Positions 53,877 through 63,119 of a DNA stretch of 64,000 bases are shown one piece after another; within the stretch, counting starts at the first letter, position 1; each line of letters begins with the position of its first letter. Source of the stretch: Alphaproteobacteria bacterium Ga0077535. Its GTDB lineage: Bacteria > Pseudomonadota > Alphaproteobacteria > Caulobacterales > Aquidulcibacteraceae. Made by a program: the position numbers and the translations under genes. A model generated the notes under the pieces. That model was given only the letters and a program-made list of their open reading frames with translations. It was not told the DNA's origin and ran no database searches. The stretch lies in the NCBI GenBank assembly GCA_001464425.1, contig LNEK01000020.1:434001-498000 (forward strand), in the 5' to 3' direction.

Positions 53877-53878
53877 CT

Positions 53879-54646
53879 ATGCGCGGCACACAGCACCAAA
53901 TAGCGACGTCAACGCCGGTCGACGCACCTCCTCCACTTAATGCCAGCGCACACGCCCTTTTCCTCGATCTCGACGGCACGTTGGTTGAAATTCAAGATCG
54001 CCCTAACGAAGTTCACGCCAGCGCCGATCTCCGTGCGCTATTACGGCATGTAAGCGATAGCATGTCAGGCGCAGTCGCGGTCATTACCGGGCGATCACTT
54101 GGAGACCTCGGCGAAATTATTGGCGGCGCAGTCGACTATGCCGCGGGCGTACACGGCTTTGAGATTCAGCGCGGCAATCGCATCAGCCGCGATCAAATTG
54201 AAATCTCCCAGCTTGAAGCTGCGCGCGCGGATGTCCGCCGACTTCTGGAGGAGAACGGGCTTGCGCCGCTCGTAGAGGACAAGCACGCTAGCTTGGCGCT
54301 GCACTACCGCCAAATCCCTGCGGCCGAAGAAGTCATCCAACGCATCGCCCGCGACGTTGCCACGACGCACGGTCTGCGGGTCCTGCAAGGAAAGATGGTC
54401 GTCGAGATTATCGCGACCGCCCGCACCAAGGGCCATGCGGTCACCGTGCTGATGGCCGCGCCGCCATTCCTCGGACGAACGCCAGTCGCGATCGGTGACG
54501 ACCGCACCGATGAGGACGCCTTCACTGCGGCCAAGCGCATGGGCGGCTTTGGCATTCTCGTGGGCGAGCCGCGCCCTACCGGCGCCGATTACGTTCTACC
54601 CAACACGAGCGCCGTCGCCATCTGGCTCGCGGGGGAACAAAACTGA
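53879..54646 (+). CDS. otsB: Trehalose-6-phosphate phosphatase
   Basis: Second step of trehalose synthesis. 255 residues of the HAD superfamily: motif I ALFLDLDGTLVEIQDRPNEV (nucleophile Asp), motif II region AVAVITGRSLGDLGEIIGGA, the cap domain, and motif IV GDDRTDEDAFTAAKRMGGFG. ATG 53879 is within two bases of the leader hairpin. First gene of a three-gene unit; its stop overlaps the GH15 start by one base. Confidence 0.96.
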   Translation: MRGTQHQIATSTPVDAPPPLNASAHALFLDLDGTLVEIQDRPNEVHASADLRALLRHVSDSMSGAVAVITGRSLGDLGEIIGGAVDYAAGVHGFEIQRGNRISRDQIEISQLEAARADVRRLLEENGLAPLVEDKHASLALHYRQIPAAEEVIQRIARDVATTHGLRVLQGKMVVEIIATARTKGHAVTVLMAAPPFLGRTPVAIGDDRTDEDAFTAAKRMGGFGILVGEPRPTGADYVLPNTSAVAIWLAGEQN

Positions 54647-56439
54647 TGAAGTATGGCGACCTTGATCTCGCGCCGATCGGCAATTGCGCCGCAAGCGCCC
54701 TCATTGACCGTAACGGGCGATATGTCTGGGCATGCGTACCGCGCGTCGATGGCGATCCGACATTTTGCGCTTTGCTTTCCGGGAAGACGCCCGAGGAACC
54801 GCAGCACGGCATGTGGGCGATTGACCTCATTGATCAGGTTAAGTCCGAGCAAAGCTACGAACGCAACACACCGATCCTGATTACGACGCTCACCGATTCA
54901 CGCGACAACGTGCTTGAGATCGTAGACTTTTGCCCGCGCTATCGGCGACGCAATCGCATCTACCGGCCAATGGCGTTCGTTCGCATCATCCGGCCCGTCA
55001 AAGGCACGCCGCGCATTCGCGTGCGGCTTAACCCCGCCGTGGACTATGGCGCGCGCCCAGCGGAGCACACCTCCGGCTCGAACCATATTCGCTACAACGT
55101 ACCCGGCAGTTTGCGCCTCACAACCAATGCGCCGATCTCCAACGTGCTCGAACAGCGCGTCTTCCGGCTTGAAACGGAAACCGTATTCTTCCTTGGTCCG
55201 GACGAGGACTTTGGCGAAGATTTGCGCGCGACCTCACGCATGATGCGAGAGAATACCAGCTTCTATTGGCGCGGTTGGGTGCGCATGCTGGCGACACCCC
55301 TCGAATGGCAAACCGCCGTCATTCGCGCCGCCATCACGCTGAAGCTCTGCGTGTACGAAGAAACCGGCGCCATCGTCGCCGCGCTCACGACTTCGGTACC
55401 CGAAGCGCCCAATAGCGGCCGCAACTGGGACTATCGCTATTGTTGGATTCGCGACGCCTACTACACCGTCCAAGCGCTGAACCGGCTTGGCGCCGCCGAT
55501 ATCCTCGAAGGCTATCTCTCCTACCTCCGCAACATCATCGATGCGACCCCGAGCGGGCGCATTCAGCCCGTGTATGGCGTCGGAATGGAGCCGATCCTGC
55601 AGGAGGCTGAACTCACCTCGCTTGCTGGTTACCGCGGCATGGGCCCCGTACGCGCCGGCAATCAAGCGCACGAACACCATCAGCACGACGTCTACGGCCA
55701 AATCGTGCTTTCGACGGTGCAGGCGTTTTACGACACCCGCCTCTTCCGCCCCGCAAACATGGACGATTTTCTCGCGCTCGAAAGCGTCGGCGAACGCGCT
55801 TACGACGTTTATGACAAACCCGATGCTGGACTTTGGGAATTTCGCAACCGGGCGGCGCCGCACACCTATTCCGGCATCATGTGCTGGGCCGCGTGCGATC
55901 GGCTTGCCAGCGCGGCGCGCAAACTGGGCGCCGAGGACCGCGCTATCGTCTGGCGCACCCGCGCCGACGAAATGCGTATGAAGATCGAGAACGAGGCTTG
56001 GAACGCAAAGCTCGGTCGCTTTGCAGCGACGCTCGGCGGCACGGAAATGGATGCAAGCTTGCTGCAGGCGCTCGATACGCGCTTTTTGGCGGCGGACGAT
56101 CCGCGCTTTCTCGCGACCCTGGAACACCTGGAGAAAGACCTGCGCCGCGGTGACTACGTGTTGCGCTACGCGGACGAGGATGATTTCGGCAAACCCGAGA
56201 CGGCGTTTAACTTCTGCACGTTCTGGCTGATCGAAGCCCTGCACCTCGTGGGACGCCGCGAAGAAGCGCGCACCCTCTTCGAACACATGCTCTCAAGACG
56301 TACATCAGCCGGCCTTCTGTCGGAAGATTGTGATCTCGCAACCGGCGAGGCATGGGGAAACTATCCGCAAACCTATTCGTTAGCGGGCATGATCAATTGC
56401 GCCGTTCTGCTCAGCGACGGCTGGAGCACAGTGCGATGA
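54646..56439 (+). CDS. Glycoside hydrolase family 15 (glucoamylase/trehalase-like)
   Basis: 597 residues, cytoplasmic (no signal). The N-terminal beta-sandwich begins MKYGDLDLAPIGNCAASALI, followed by the (alpha/alpha)6 barrel with NWDYRYCWIRDAYYTVQALN, RGMGPVRAGNQAHEHHQHDV and YGQIVLS. The C-terminal catalytic Glu region is LLSEDCDLATGEAWGNYPQT. Family members act on alpha-1,4 glucans or trehalose. Between otsB and otsA with one- and four-base overlaps, it probably tunes glucan or trehalose pools; which sugar it cuts is not decided by sequence. Confidence 0.92.
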   Translation: MKYGDLDLAPIGNCAASALIDRNGRYVWACVPRVDGDPTFCALLSGKTPEEPQHGMWAIDLIDQVKSEQSYERNTPILITTLTDSRDNVLEIVDFCPRYRRRNRIYRPMAFVRIIRPVKGTPRIRVRLNPAVDYGARPAEHTSGSNHIRYNVPGSLRLTTNAPISNVLEQRVFRLETETVFFLGPDEDFGEDLRATSRMMRENTSFYWRGWVRMLATPLEWQTAVIRAAITLKLCVYEETGAIVAALTTSVPEAPNSGRNWDYRYCWIRDAYYTVQALNRLGAADILEGYLSYLRNIIDATPSGRIQPVYGVGMEPILQEAELTSLAGYRGMGPVRAGNQAHEHHQHDVYGQIVLSTVQAFYDTRLFRPANMDDFLALESVGERAYDVYDKPDAGLWEFRNRAAPHTYSGIMCWAACDRLASAARKLGAEDRAIVWRTRADEMRMKIENEAWNAKLGRFAATLGGTEMDASLLQALDTRFLAADDPRFLATLEHLEKDLRRGDYVLRYADEDDFGKPETAFNFCTFWLIEALHLVGRREEARTLFEHMLSRRTSAGLLSEDCDLATGEAWGNYPQTYSLAGMINCAVLLSDGWSTVR

Positions 56440-57866
56440 GCCGGCTCATCGTTGTTTCCAATCGCGTCACGCCGCCCGGACCCGAGGGCGCGTCAAGCCA
56501 AGGCGGCCTCGCCATGGCAATGAGCGCGGCGCTGCGAGAATATTCCGGCATCTGGTTCGGCTGGAGCGGACAATCGACGCCGGAATTTACCGGCGAAATC
56601 TCGATGCAGAGCGCCGGCGGCGTCACCGTCGCGACGATGGATCTCGAAGAGCAGGACATCCAGGAATATTACAACGGCTACGCCAACGGCACGCTGTGGC
56701 CGCTCTTCCACTATCGCATCGATCTTACGCAGTACGAGCGCTCGTTTGGCGCCGGCTATGAGCGCGTGAATGCACGCTTTGCCGATATGCTGATGCCGCT
56801 GATCGAACCCGACGATCTGATTTGGGTGCAAGACTATCATTTGATCCCGCTGGGGCGCGCCCTGCGCGAACGCGGAGCCAAGAACGCCATAGGCTTCTTC
56901 CTGCACATCCCTTGGCCGGCGCGCGAACTAATGGCGACGTTGCCGCAACACCGCCAACTGGTCGAAGCAATGTTTCACTACGACGTCGTCGGCTTTCACA
57001 CCGACGAATGGAAGAACGCCTTCAACAATTACGTGCTGCATGAAGTTGGCGGCATGCAACTTACCGACGGCAGCGTACGCGCTTTCGGCCGCACCACCCT
57101 GCCGCGCGCATTTCCGATCGGCATCGACGCCAAAGGTTTCGCGGCGCTGAAGCAGTCTGACGCTGGAATCGAGAGCTACACGCGGATGATCGAGAGCAAA
57201 GCCGGGCGCAAAATGTTGTTGGGCGTGGATCGGCTCGATTACTCAAAGGGCATCGACGAGCGCCTGCTCGCTTACGAGCGCTTGCTGAACGATAGCCCGG
57301 AACTCAAGCGGCAAATCTTCATGCTGCAAATCTCGACCGCAACCCGCACTGAGCTAGACGCCTACCAAGACATCTTCGCCCGCCTCGACTCGATCTCGGG
57401 CCGCATCAACGGCTCGATGGCGGAGATGGATTGGATTCCCATTCGCAACGTGCACCGCATGCATTCGCGCGAAGAACTCGCCGGCATTTACCGCGCCGCC
57501 GATGTGGGCCTTGTCACGCCGCTGCGGGACGGAATGAACCTCGTCGCCAAGGAATTCGTCGCCGGACAAGACGAAGACGATCCCGGCGTCCTGGTGCTCT
57601 CGCGTTTCGCCGGCGCTGCCTCACAGATGCGCGAGGCGCTGATCGTCAATCCCTTTAGCCAAGAGGACGTGGCCGACGGCATTCGGCGGGCGCTCGCCAT
57701 GCCGAAAGACGAGCGCAAGAGACGCTGGCGCGCGCTGATGGACGGTGTCGAGCGCGACGATGTCGTCGCCTGGCGCGATAGTTTCGTGCAGGCCCTGGAA
57801 TCGGCGCGCGATGGCGGCCGAAAGAAGCGGGCGCCCCGCATTGCGGCTACGCGCGGGGAAGGCTAA
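56436..57866 (+). CDS. otsA: Trehalose-6-phosphate synthase
   Basis: Makes trehalose-6-phosphate from UDP-glucose and glucose-6-phosphate. 476 residues, GT20: [80 protein letters not shown], and the UDP-glucose site [20 protein letters not shown] followed by [20 protein letters not shown]. Start overlaps the GH15 stop (ATGA). Last gene of the unit; tRNA-Pro follows 38 bases on. Confidence 0.97.
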   Translation: MSRLIVVSNRVTPPGPEGASSQGGLAMAMSAALREYSGIWFGWSGQSTPEFTGEISMQSAGGVTVATMDLEEQDIQEYYNGYANGTLWPLFHYRIDLTQYERSFGAGYERVNARFADMLMPLIEPDDLIWVQDYHLIPLGRALRERGAKNAIGFFLHIPWPARELMATLPQHRQLVEAMFHYDVVGFHTDEWKNAFNNYVLHEVGGMQLTDGSVRAFGRTTLPRAFPIGIDAKGFAALKQSDAGIESYTRMIESKAGRKMLLGVDRLDYSKGIDERLLAYERLLNDSPELKRQIFMLQISTATRTELDAYQDIFARLDSISGRINGSMAEMDWIPIRNVHRMHSREELAGIYRAADVGLVTPLRDGMNLVAKEFVAGQDEDDPGVLVLSRFAGAASQMREALIVNPFSQEDVADGIRRALAMPKDERKRRWRALMDGVERDDVVAWRDSFVQALESARDGGRKKRAPRIAATRGEG

Positions 57867-57903
57867 AGACACCGCTCCTCGCGCTTTGGCGCTGGGGCCG
57901 GTA

Positions 57904-57981
57904 CGGAGCGTGGCGCAGCCCGGTTAGCGCACCTGTCTGGGGGACAGGGGGTCGTGGGTTCGAATCCCGCCGCTCCGACCA
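57904..57981 (+). tRNA. tRNA-Pro (GGG)
   Basis: 78 bases with encoded CCA. Acceptor CGGAGCG pairs with CGCTCCG, anticodon loop CTGGGGG in the CCTGT/ACAGG stem gives GGG, T-loop GGTTCGAATCC. A T-run (57985-57990) follows directly. Confidence 0.95.
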
Positions 57982-58000
57982 ATCTTTTTTGGCGCTGCCG

Positions 58001-58735
58001 TTATTGGCCGATGCCATATCCGGAATAGAGATCGTCGGTGCGGTTCGTGTAATCGTCGGCGTCTTGTGCGCCTTCGAAGCCCGGGAATTCCGAGAACGGG
58101 TTTCCGAACAGCGGATAGGTTGCGGCGCCTAACGAGCTTTCGTAGCTGCCGCGCCAAGTGAACGGGCGCGACGCTGTGCCATTCGAGAAAAACTCGACAG
58201 CCGTGCCTGGCCGATTGAGTTCGATGGTTTGGCCATTCGTCAGCGTGAACGTGATCGCGCCCTCGTCGAGAATGCCGAACATGCGGCCGTTGAACACCAG
58301 CAGATCGATGATCGTGCCGCGCACGCCGATGGTCGCGACCGGCGTTCGCACTTGGTAATTCTGCGGACGCTGCGAGCCGGTGACGAACCGCAAAGCGCCG
58401 GTCGTGAATGTCACAGCGACGTCGCCCGCGCCGCGGCTTGGATCGAACACGTAGCGGTCAAGCGTCACTTGCGAACGCGGGCCGACGCTCAACGTTGTCT
58501 GATCGGTGAACATAAGCTGGGCGACGCTGTTGGCGCCCGTGCTGATACGCTCGTTCTGGAAAACGCGGTTGCCGACGGCAAGCGTGCGCTCCTGGCCGGG
58601 GCGCGAGCCGGTGACCTGATTGCGCACCGCAACCGCCGCGCCAATATTGCCGTCCGTGTTTTGTGCGGCGGCAGGCGAAGCAAGCACAGCCGCAAACGCG
58701 CAAACCGCGCTGAGGAAGATAACGGGACGCCGCAT
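58001..58735 (-). CDS. FecR-domain protein, exported
   Basis: 244 residues from ATG 58735 with AGGA five bases upstream. Signal peptide MRRPVIFLSAVCAFAAVLAS PAAAQ. The FecR domain spans about residues 45-165: LAVGNRVFQNERISTGANSV, AQLMFTDQTTLSVGPRSQVT, TGALRFVTGSQRPQNYQVRT, PVATIGVRGTIIDLLVFNGR. The C-terminal 60 residues are polar (FPGFEGAQDADDYTNRTDDL). Not the sigma-regulator type (no anti-sigma N-domain); this periplasmic type is often next to CHASE2 cyclases, as here across a divergent promoter. Confidence 0.85.
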   Translation of the reverse strand: MRRPVIFLSAVCAFAAVLASPAAAQNTDGNIGAAVAVRNQVTGSRPGQERTLAVGNRVFQNERISTGANSVAQLMFTDQTTLSVGPRSQVTLDRYVFDPSRGAGDVAVTFTTGALRFVTGSQRPQNYQVRTPVATIGVRGTIIDLLVFNGRMFGILDEGAITFTLTNGQTIELNRPGTAVEFFSNGTASRPFTWRGSYESSLGAATYPLFGNPFSEFPGFEGAQDADDYTNRTDDLYSGYGIGQ

Positions 58736-58900
58736 TTTTCCTGACCCTTCCACGAAATCGCCCAAAGCCTAAGCCGCCCCCCGCGCGCCTGGCAACTGCG
58801 AACACGCCTTACGGGACGGTGAGGCGTAATTGCTTGAACTCTACGGCGGAAGCCGCTTCAAATGATGTGGCTGCCGTCACACTCAGCGTCGGGGAACTTT

Positions 58901-60046
58901 ATGGCCATTCGGGGAAAACTCGGCGCACTATGCCAAGCACTTCTGCTCGCCGCCAGCGTCACGGCCCTATCGGTTGGCGTCGCCTATTCGCAGCAGACTG
59001 GCGATCTCCAGTCGCTCGGCGAGCGCATCCTCGACAACCCGCAGGACGTGGATCTCAATTTACGTTACGCGGTCGCAGCTGAAGCGGCCGGGCAACCGCG
59101 CCTCGCGCTCGTCGCGTACGAACGCATTTTGATTAACGATCCCAACAATGCAGCAGCGCGCGATGGATACGAGCGCATACGCCGCATTCTCGAACCGAGC
59201 TATACGGTGACACGCCTTGAAGTCGGCGCGCGCTATGACACCAATGCCGCTAACTTGAACGAAGACTTCTTCTTTGCCGTGCCGGACTCCACCACGTATT
59301 TCGCCAAGCTCATGATCGCCGATGAGCGCGAATTTGGAGGCCGGCGCTGGCGTTCGATTCTAAACGCGACGATCGAGGATAATAGCGAGTTCGATCAGCT
59401 CAATTACGGCTATCTCGGCGTACAGACCGGGCCGATCTTTTACGTGGCGCCCCACTTGGCGGCGATCCCCTCCATCGGCGGCGGCGTCGCAACGCTCGGC
59501 GACGATTTTTACTTCAGCGAGTTCAATCTGGGCTTGACGATTGAGGGGCGTGTTACGGGCGTTTCGTACTGGGTGCGTGCGCGCGGCGGATATCGCGAAT
59601 ACGATCCTGACTCGACCTTCTTCTCCACCGCCACCGACAGTGGCCCATACGCTGAACTCCAAGCCGGCCTAACGAAACCCCATCTGTTGTTCGAGCGCGA
59701 TACGCTGACGGCGCAGCCCTTTGCGCGCTGGAATTCCGTCGATGGCGACACCTTCGGATTTTCGCCGGGCACCTACACCGAGTACGGCGCCGACGTGAAT
59801 TACAATTACCAGCTGACCGACCACGTCCAAGCGTCTGTTGGCGTGTTATTGCGCGAGCGCACGTTCGAAGACTATGATCGCACCGACACTTACACATCCC
59901 CGCAAGCCAGCGTTACGCTACAGCGCATGCTGCCGTGCGATTGCGATGTGCGCCTGCAGTATCGCTATCGCGACAACGACTCGGACGACTTCGCCTCTAC
60001 CTATGACGCCGAGCAGGTCACACTTCAGCTGACAACGCGGTTCTAG
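58901..60046 (+). CDS. TPR plus beta-barrel outer-membrane protein (surface-lipoprotein-assembly-modifier-like)
   Basis: 381 residues from ATG 58901 with GGGAA upstream. Signal peptide near MAIRGKLGALCQALLLAASV. Residues about 45-95 look like one or two TPR units (DVDLNLRYAVAAEAAGQPRL, ALVAYERILINDPNNAAARD). The remainder is alternating amphipathic strands ending in an aromatic C-terminus (AEQVTLQLTTRF), typical of an outer-membrane barrel. Resembles DUF560/Slam-type proteins by architecture. It lies 11 bases upstream of the cyclase gene. Confidence 0.78.
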   Translation: MAIRGKLGALCQALLLAASVTALSVGVAYSQQTGDLQSLGERILDNPQDVDLNLRYAVAAEAAGQPRLALVAYERILINDPNNAAARDGYERIRRILEPSYTVTRLEVGARYDTNAANLNEDFFFAVPDSTTYFAKLMIADEREFGGRRWRSILNATIEDNSEFDQLNYGYLGVQTGPIFYVAPHLAAIPSIGGGVATLGDDFYFSEFNLGLTIEGRVTGVSYWVRARGGYREYDPDSTFFSTATDSGPYAELQAGLTKPHLLFERDTLTAQPFARWNSVDGDTFGFSPGTYTEYGADVNYNYQLTDHVQASVGVLLRERTFEDYDRTDTYTSPQASVTLQRMLPCDCDVRLQYRYRDNDSDDFASTYDAEQVTLQLTTRF

Positions 60047-60057
60047 AGCGCCACACC

Positions 60058-62265
60058 TTGGCGAACGCAGCCTCCGAAGCGAAGCTCCCTCGGCTCTATT
60101 GGCCGGCGGTGCTGCTGTTCGCGATCTTAGCGGCAAGCGTGTTCTATTTTCGTCCGCCGGTGCTGGCGTCTTTGCGCGCGCTTGCGTTTGACACTTACCA
60201 ACGGGCTGCGCCCGCGCCGCCGCTGGCGAACTCGCCTATTCGGGTGGTGTACATCGATGAAGCTTCGCTTGCGCACTTGGGCCAGTGGCCGTGGTCGCGC
60301 ACGACGATGGCGGAGCTCACGGACAAACTGGGTGAAGCCGGCGCCGCTGCAATTGTATTCGACGTGCTGTTCGCGGAGCCGGATCGCACTTCGCCAGAGC
60401 AAATACTGGCGTCGGCGTCCTTGGATCGGCGGGCAGCCGTGCTGCAAGCCCTCGGCGGCGCGAGGCAAACACATGACGCACTTTTTGCCGCGGCGCTTGA
60501 GCGGCATCCAACCGTGCTCGCTGCCAGTCTACATGGCCAAACGACAGAGCAACCCTTCCCGGCCCGCGCGGGCGTCGCCGTCGCGGGCGACGATCCCGGC
60601 CCGTTCCTTCGCGATTTCCCTGGCGCCGCAATCAGCCTGCCCGAACTGACCGACGCCGCACGCGGTGTGGGCTTTATGAATTGGCTCCCAGATGGCGACC
60701 AGGTCGTGCGCCGCGTTCCGCTGTTGCTGCGCAGCAATCAAGAGATAACGCCGTCGCTATCGCTCGAGGCGCTCCGCGTCGCGCTTGGCGCGTCCACTTA
60801 TGTGGTGCGCGCTTCAAACGCGAGCGGCGCTACCGGGTTCGGCGCGCATACTGGGCTGAATGGTTTGCAAGTTGGCCCACTCGAAATCCCGACCGACGCG
60901 GAAGGCCAAATCTGGCTGCGGTTCAGCGCTTATAATCCCGATGCCGCTATCCCGGCCTGGCAAGTGCTGAGCGATGATGTAGCGCCGGAGACGTTCGCTG
61001 GCGCTATCGTACTCATTGGGGCCAGCGCACCAGGATTGATGGATTTGCGCGCGACGCCGCTGGACGCGGCGATACCGGGGGTCGAGCTACATCGCCAGGC
61101 CATGGAGCAAATTCTATCCGGTCAGTACCTGACGCGGCCGGACTTCGCGCCAGGCCTCGAACTCGTCTTGGCGTTAATCGCCATTCTCGTGCTGGCGTTA
61201 TCGGCGCCGCGTTTTGCGCCGCCGACAAATGCGGCGATCGGGCTTGGCCTCGTCGCTGCCCTCTGGTCGCTGGGGTTCACACTCTTCACGCAGGCCGGAT
61301 ATTTGCTTGATCCTGTCTTCCCAACGCTTGCAGCGCTGGTCTTTGGGGCCGGCGCGACAACCTATTTTTATCAACGCACAGAGCAGCAACGCGCCGGCAT
61401 TCGCCGCGCTTTCAGCCAATACGTATCGCCCAGCGTGGTGCGACAGCTCACGGCTCATCCAGAGCGGCTAAAGCTCGGCGGCGAAGTGCGCGAGCTCACT
61501 ATCCTCGCCTGTGACATCCGCAATTTTTCCACGATCGCCGAACGGATGAGCGCGGAAGAACTAACGACCTTCATCAACAGCTTCCTCACGCCGTTGAGCG
61601 ACATCGTCATCGACAATGGCGGCACCATCGACAAATACATGGGCGACGCCATTCTCGCCTTCTGGAACGCGCCCCTTGATCAACCCGATCATGCGTCGCG
61701 CGCGTGCAAAGCTGCGCTGCAGATCATGGCGCGGATGGACGAGCTCAATCGCAATTGGCGGCGCGAAGCTGAAGCTAGCGGCCGCGCGTTCGAAGACGTG
61801 CGCATCGGCATCGGCGTCAATTCCGGCGAATGCTGTGTTGGGAATTTGGGGTCCGAGAAGCGTTTCGATTATTCCGCCATCGGCGACGCAGTGAATGTCA
61901 CCGCGCGACTTGAGAGCCTAACGAAGGTGTACGGGCTAGCGCTCTTGGTGAGCGAGGAGACGCGCCGGCAGGCGCCCGGTATCGAGTTCATCGAGGCCGA
62001 CCTTGTGCGCCTTAAGGGCCGCCAAAGCGCGACGCATGTGTTCACCGTCGCAGGCGAACACGCCGCCGCACCGACCCATGCCGCGTTTCTGGATGCATTC
62101 CGGCAAGGGCGCCTGGACGAAGCGCGCACCGAGCTTGCGCGTTTACAGGAAATCTCGCCGGCGGCTTTGACGCGCCTTTATGCGAATTATGCTGAGAGAC
62201 TAGCCGCCGCAGGCGCCGCCCCGCCGGAGCATTGGGACGGCGTGTACGATCCTGAGCGCAAGTAG
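60058..62265 (+). CDS. CHASE2-domain adenylate/guanylate cyclase
   Basis: 735 residues. One N-terminal membrane helix (LYWPAVLLFAILAASVFYFR), an extracytoplasmic CHASE2 sensor of about 300 residues (IRVVYIDEASLAHLGQWPWS; VLLIGASAPG-type loop FAGAIVLIGASAPGLMDLRA), three C-terminal helices (residues about 365-440), then a class III cyclase: LTILACDIRNFSTIAERMSA (metal Asp), GGTIDKYMGDAILAFWNAPL (second Asp), GIGVNSGECCVGNLGSEKRF and DYSAIGDAVNVTARLESLTK. A TTG at 60058 is taken as start since no ATG precedes the membrane helix. Makes cAMP or cGMP in response to a periplasmic signal. Confidence 0.92.
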   Translation: MANAASEAKLPRLYWPAVLLFAILAASVFYFRPPVLASLRALAFDTYQRAAPAPPLANSPIRVVYIDEASLAHLGQWPWSRTTMAELTDKLGEAGAAAIVFDVLFAEPDRTSPEQILASASLDRRAAVLQALGGARQTHDALFAAALERHPTVLAASLHGQTTEQPFPARAGVAVAGDDPGPFLRDFPGAAISLPELTDAARGVGFMNWLPDGDQVVRRVPLLLRSNQEITPSLSLEALRVALGASTYVVRASNASGATGFGAHTGLNGLQVGPLEIPTDAEGQIWLRFSAYNPDAAIPAWQVLSDDVAPETFAGAIVLIGASAPGLMDLRATPLDAAIPGVELHRQAMEQILSGQYLTRPDFAPGLELVLALIAILVLALSAPRFAPPTNAAIGLGLVAALWSLGFTLFTQAGYLLDPVFPTLAALVFGAGATTYFYQRTEQQRAGIRRAFSQYVSPSVVRQLTAHPERLKLGGEVRELTILACDIRNFSTIAERMSAEELTTFINSFLTPLSDIVIDNGGTIDKYMGDAILAFWNAPLDQPDHASRACKAALQIMARMDELNRNWRREAEASGRAFEDVRIGIGVNSGECCVGNLGSEKRFDYSAIGDAVNVTARLESLTKVYGLALLVSEETRRQAPGIEFIEADLVRLKGRQSATHVFTVAGEHAAAPTHAAFLDAFRQGRLDEARTELARLQEISPAALTRLYANYAERLAAAGAAPPEHWDGVYDPERK

Positions 62266-62266
62266 C

Positions 62267-62698
62267 TTACGGCGCGCGGGCGTCGACAATGATGCGGGCG
62301 CGGCGGCGCATGGGGACATTGAGCCCCTCTTCCGTAACCGCGCCGCGTTCACCCAAAGCAGCGACCGTCATGCGCGAGCGCGGCCAGCCCACGCGCTGTG
62401 CGAGATAGTCGCCGAGCACGATCGCGCGTCGCTCTGAGATTTCTTCGCTGGTCACAGCGCCCGGCGCCGCATCAGCAGCGCCGATCACGCGCACGCTTTC
62501 AATGTAGCAACCGCGCAAATTCTCACCCATCGCGTCGATGACTTCGCGGGCTTCGGGGCTGATGTCGGTGCTCAGCCCATCGAAATAGACGTTGAAGTCG
62601 CGGTCGTAGCATGCGGCCGGGTCGAACGCGGCTTCTTCCGTGGCAGTCGCGCATGCAGAAAGCGCCAACGCCGCAAGGCCGATCACAACAAACCGCAT
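62267..62698 (-). CDS. OmpA-like lipoprotein
   Basis: 143 residues from ATG 62698 with AGAGGG eight bases upstream; an ATG two codons earlier is too close to it. Signal MRFVVIGLAALALSACATAT, lipobox LSAC. The mature part is an OmpA C-terminal fold: FNVYFDGLSTDISPEAREVI, VRVIGAADAAPGAVTSEEIS, ERRAIVLGDYLAQRVGWPRS and MRRRARIIVDARAP. Such domains bind peptidoglycan; the usual Asp/Arg pair is partly present. Convergent with the cyclase. Confidence 0.82.
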   Translation of the reverse strand: MRFVVIGLAALALSACATATEEAAFDPAACYDRDFNVYFDGLSTDISPEAREVIDAMGENLRGCYIESVRVIGAADAAPGAVTSEEISERRAIVLGDYLAQRVGWPRSRMTVAALGERGAVTEEGLNVPMRRRARIIVDARAP

Positions 62699-62722
62699 AC
62701 TCATGTCCCTCTGGATTATCAC

Positions 62723-63037
62723 TTAGCTCTTGGCGCGACCGCGCCCAGCTTTCTCAACAAATTCGCGCAACATTTGTGACGGCCGGAAGGTCACCACGCG
62801 CCGCGGCGTGATCGGCACTTCCTCACCCGTCTTAGGATTGCGGCCGATGCGCTGGCGCTTGGCGCGCACATTGAAATTGCCGAACCGCGAGAGCTTCACG
62901 GTATCGCCCTCGACCAGCGCGTCCTGCATCATTTCGAGCATGCGCGTCAGCAGCCGGTTTGCGTCGGCGCGTTGCATGTTCGCTCGACGGGCCAAAGCTT
63001 CGACCAGATCGGCACGTGTGACTGTCTTTTCCGTCAC
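62723..63037 (-). CDS. ihfA: Integration host factor subunit alpha
   Basis: DNA-bending nucleoid protein. 104 residues from GTG 63037 with GGAGGGGG upstream. VTEKTVTRADLVEALARRAN, NRLLTRMLEMMQDALVEGDT, VKLSRFGNFNVRAKRQRIGR, NPKTGEEVPITPRRVVTFRP with the intercalating Pro, and SQMLREFVEK. A downstream partner of fabH, the usual fabH-ihfA order. The N-terminus is a little longer than in E. coli. Confidence 0.95.
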   Translation of the reverse strand: MTEKTVTRADLVEALARRANMQRADANRLLTRMLEMMQDALVEGDTVKLSRFGNFNVRAKRQRIGRNPKTGEEVPITPRRVVTFRPSQMLREFVEKAGRGRAKS

Positions 63038-63119
63038 CGGAGCCCCCTCCGCTGCGCGTCTCACGCGCGCAGGGAAAAGCTAGTCGTCTCGGTAGCTTAG
63101 GTCAAATCTTGCGACGCGT

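Larger units (their letters stand above)
53610..53878. other. Divergent intergenic region RcnB-like / otsB
   Basis: 269 bases. Holds the EcfG-type promoter for otsB (53782-53806), a leader hairpin (53841-53876), and on the minus strand a weak EcfG-like pair (AGAAC, 16 bases, CGTA at about 53658-53682) that could serve the RcnB-like gene. Confidence 0.55.

Noticed and set aside
55234-56286. 350-codon antisense frame within the GH15 gene
   Set aside because: Lies wholly inside a certain gene, Arg-rich, no ribosome site or motif.
58893-58920. GGAAC before the outer-membrane barrel gene as an EcfG promoter
   Set aside because: No CGTT at the required spacing and the element lies within the ribosome-binding region.
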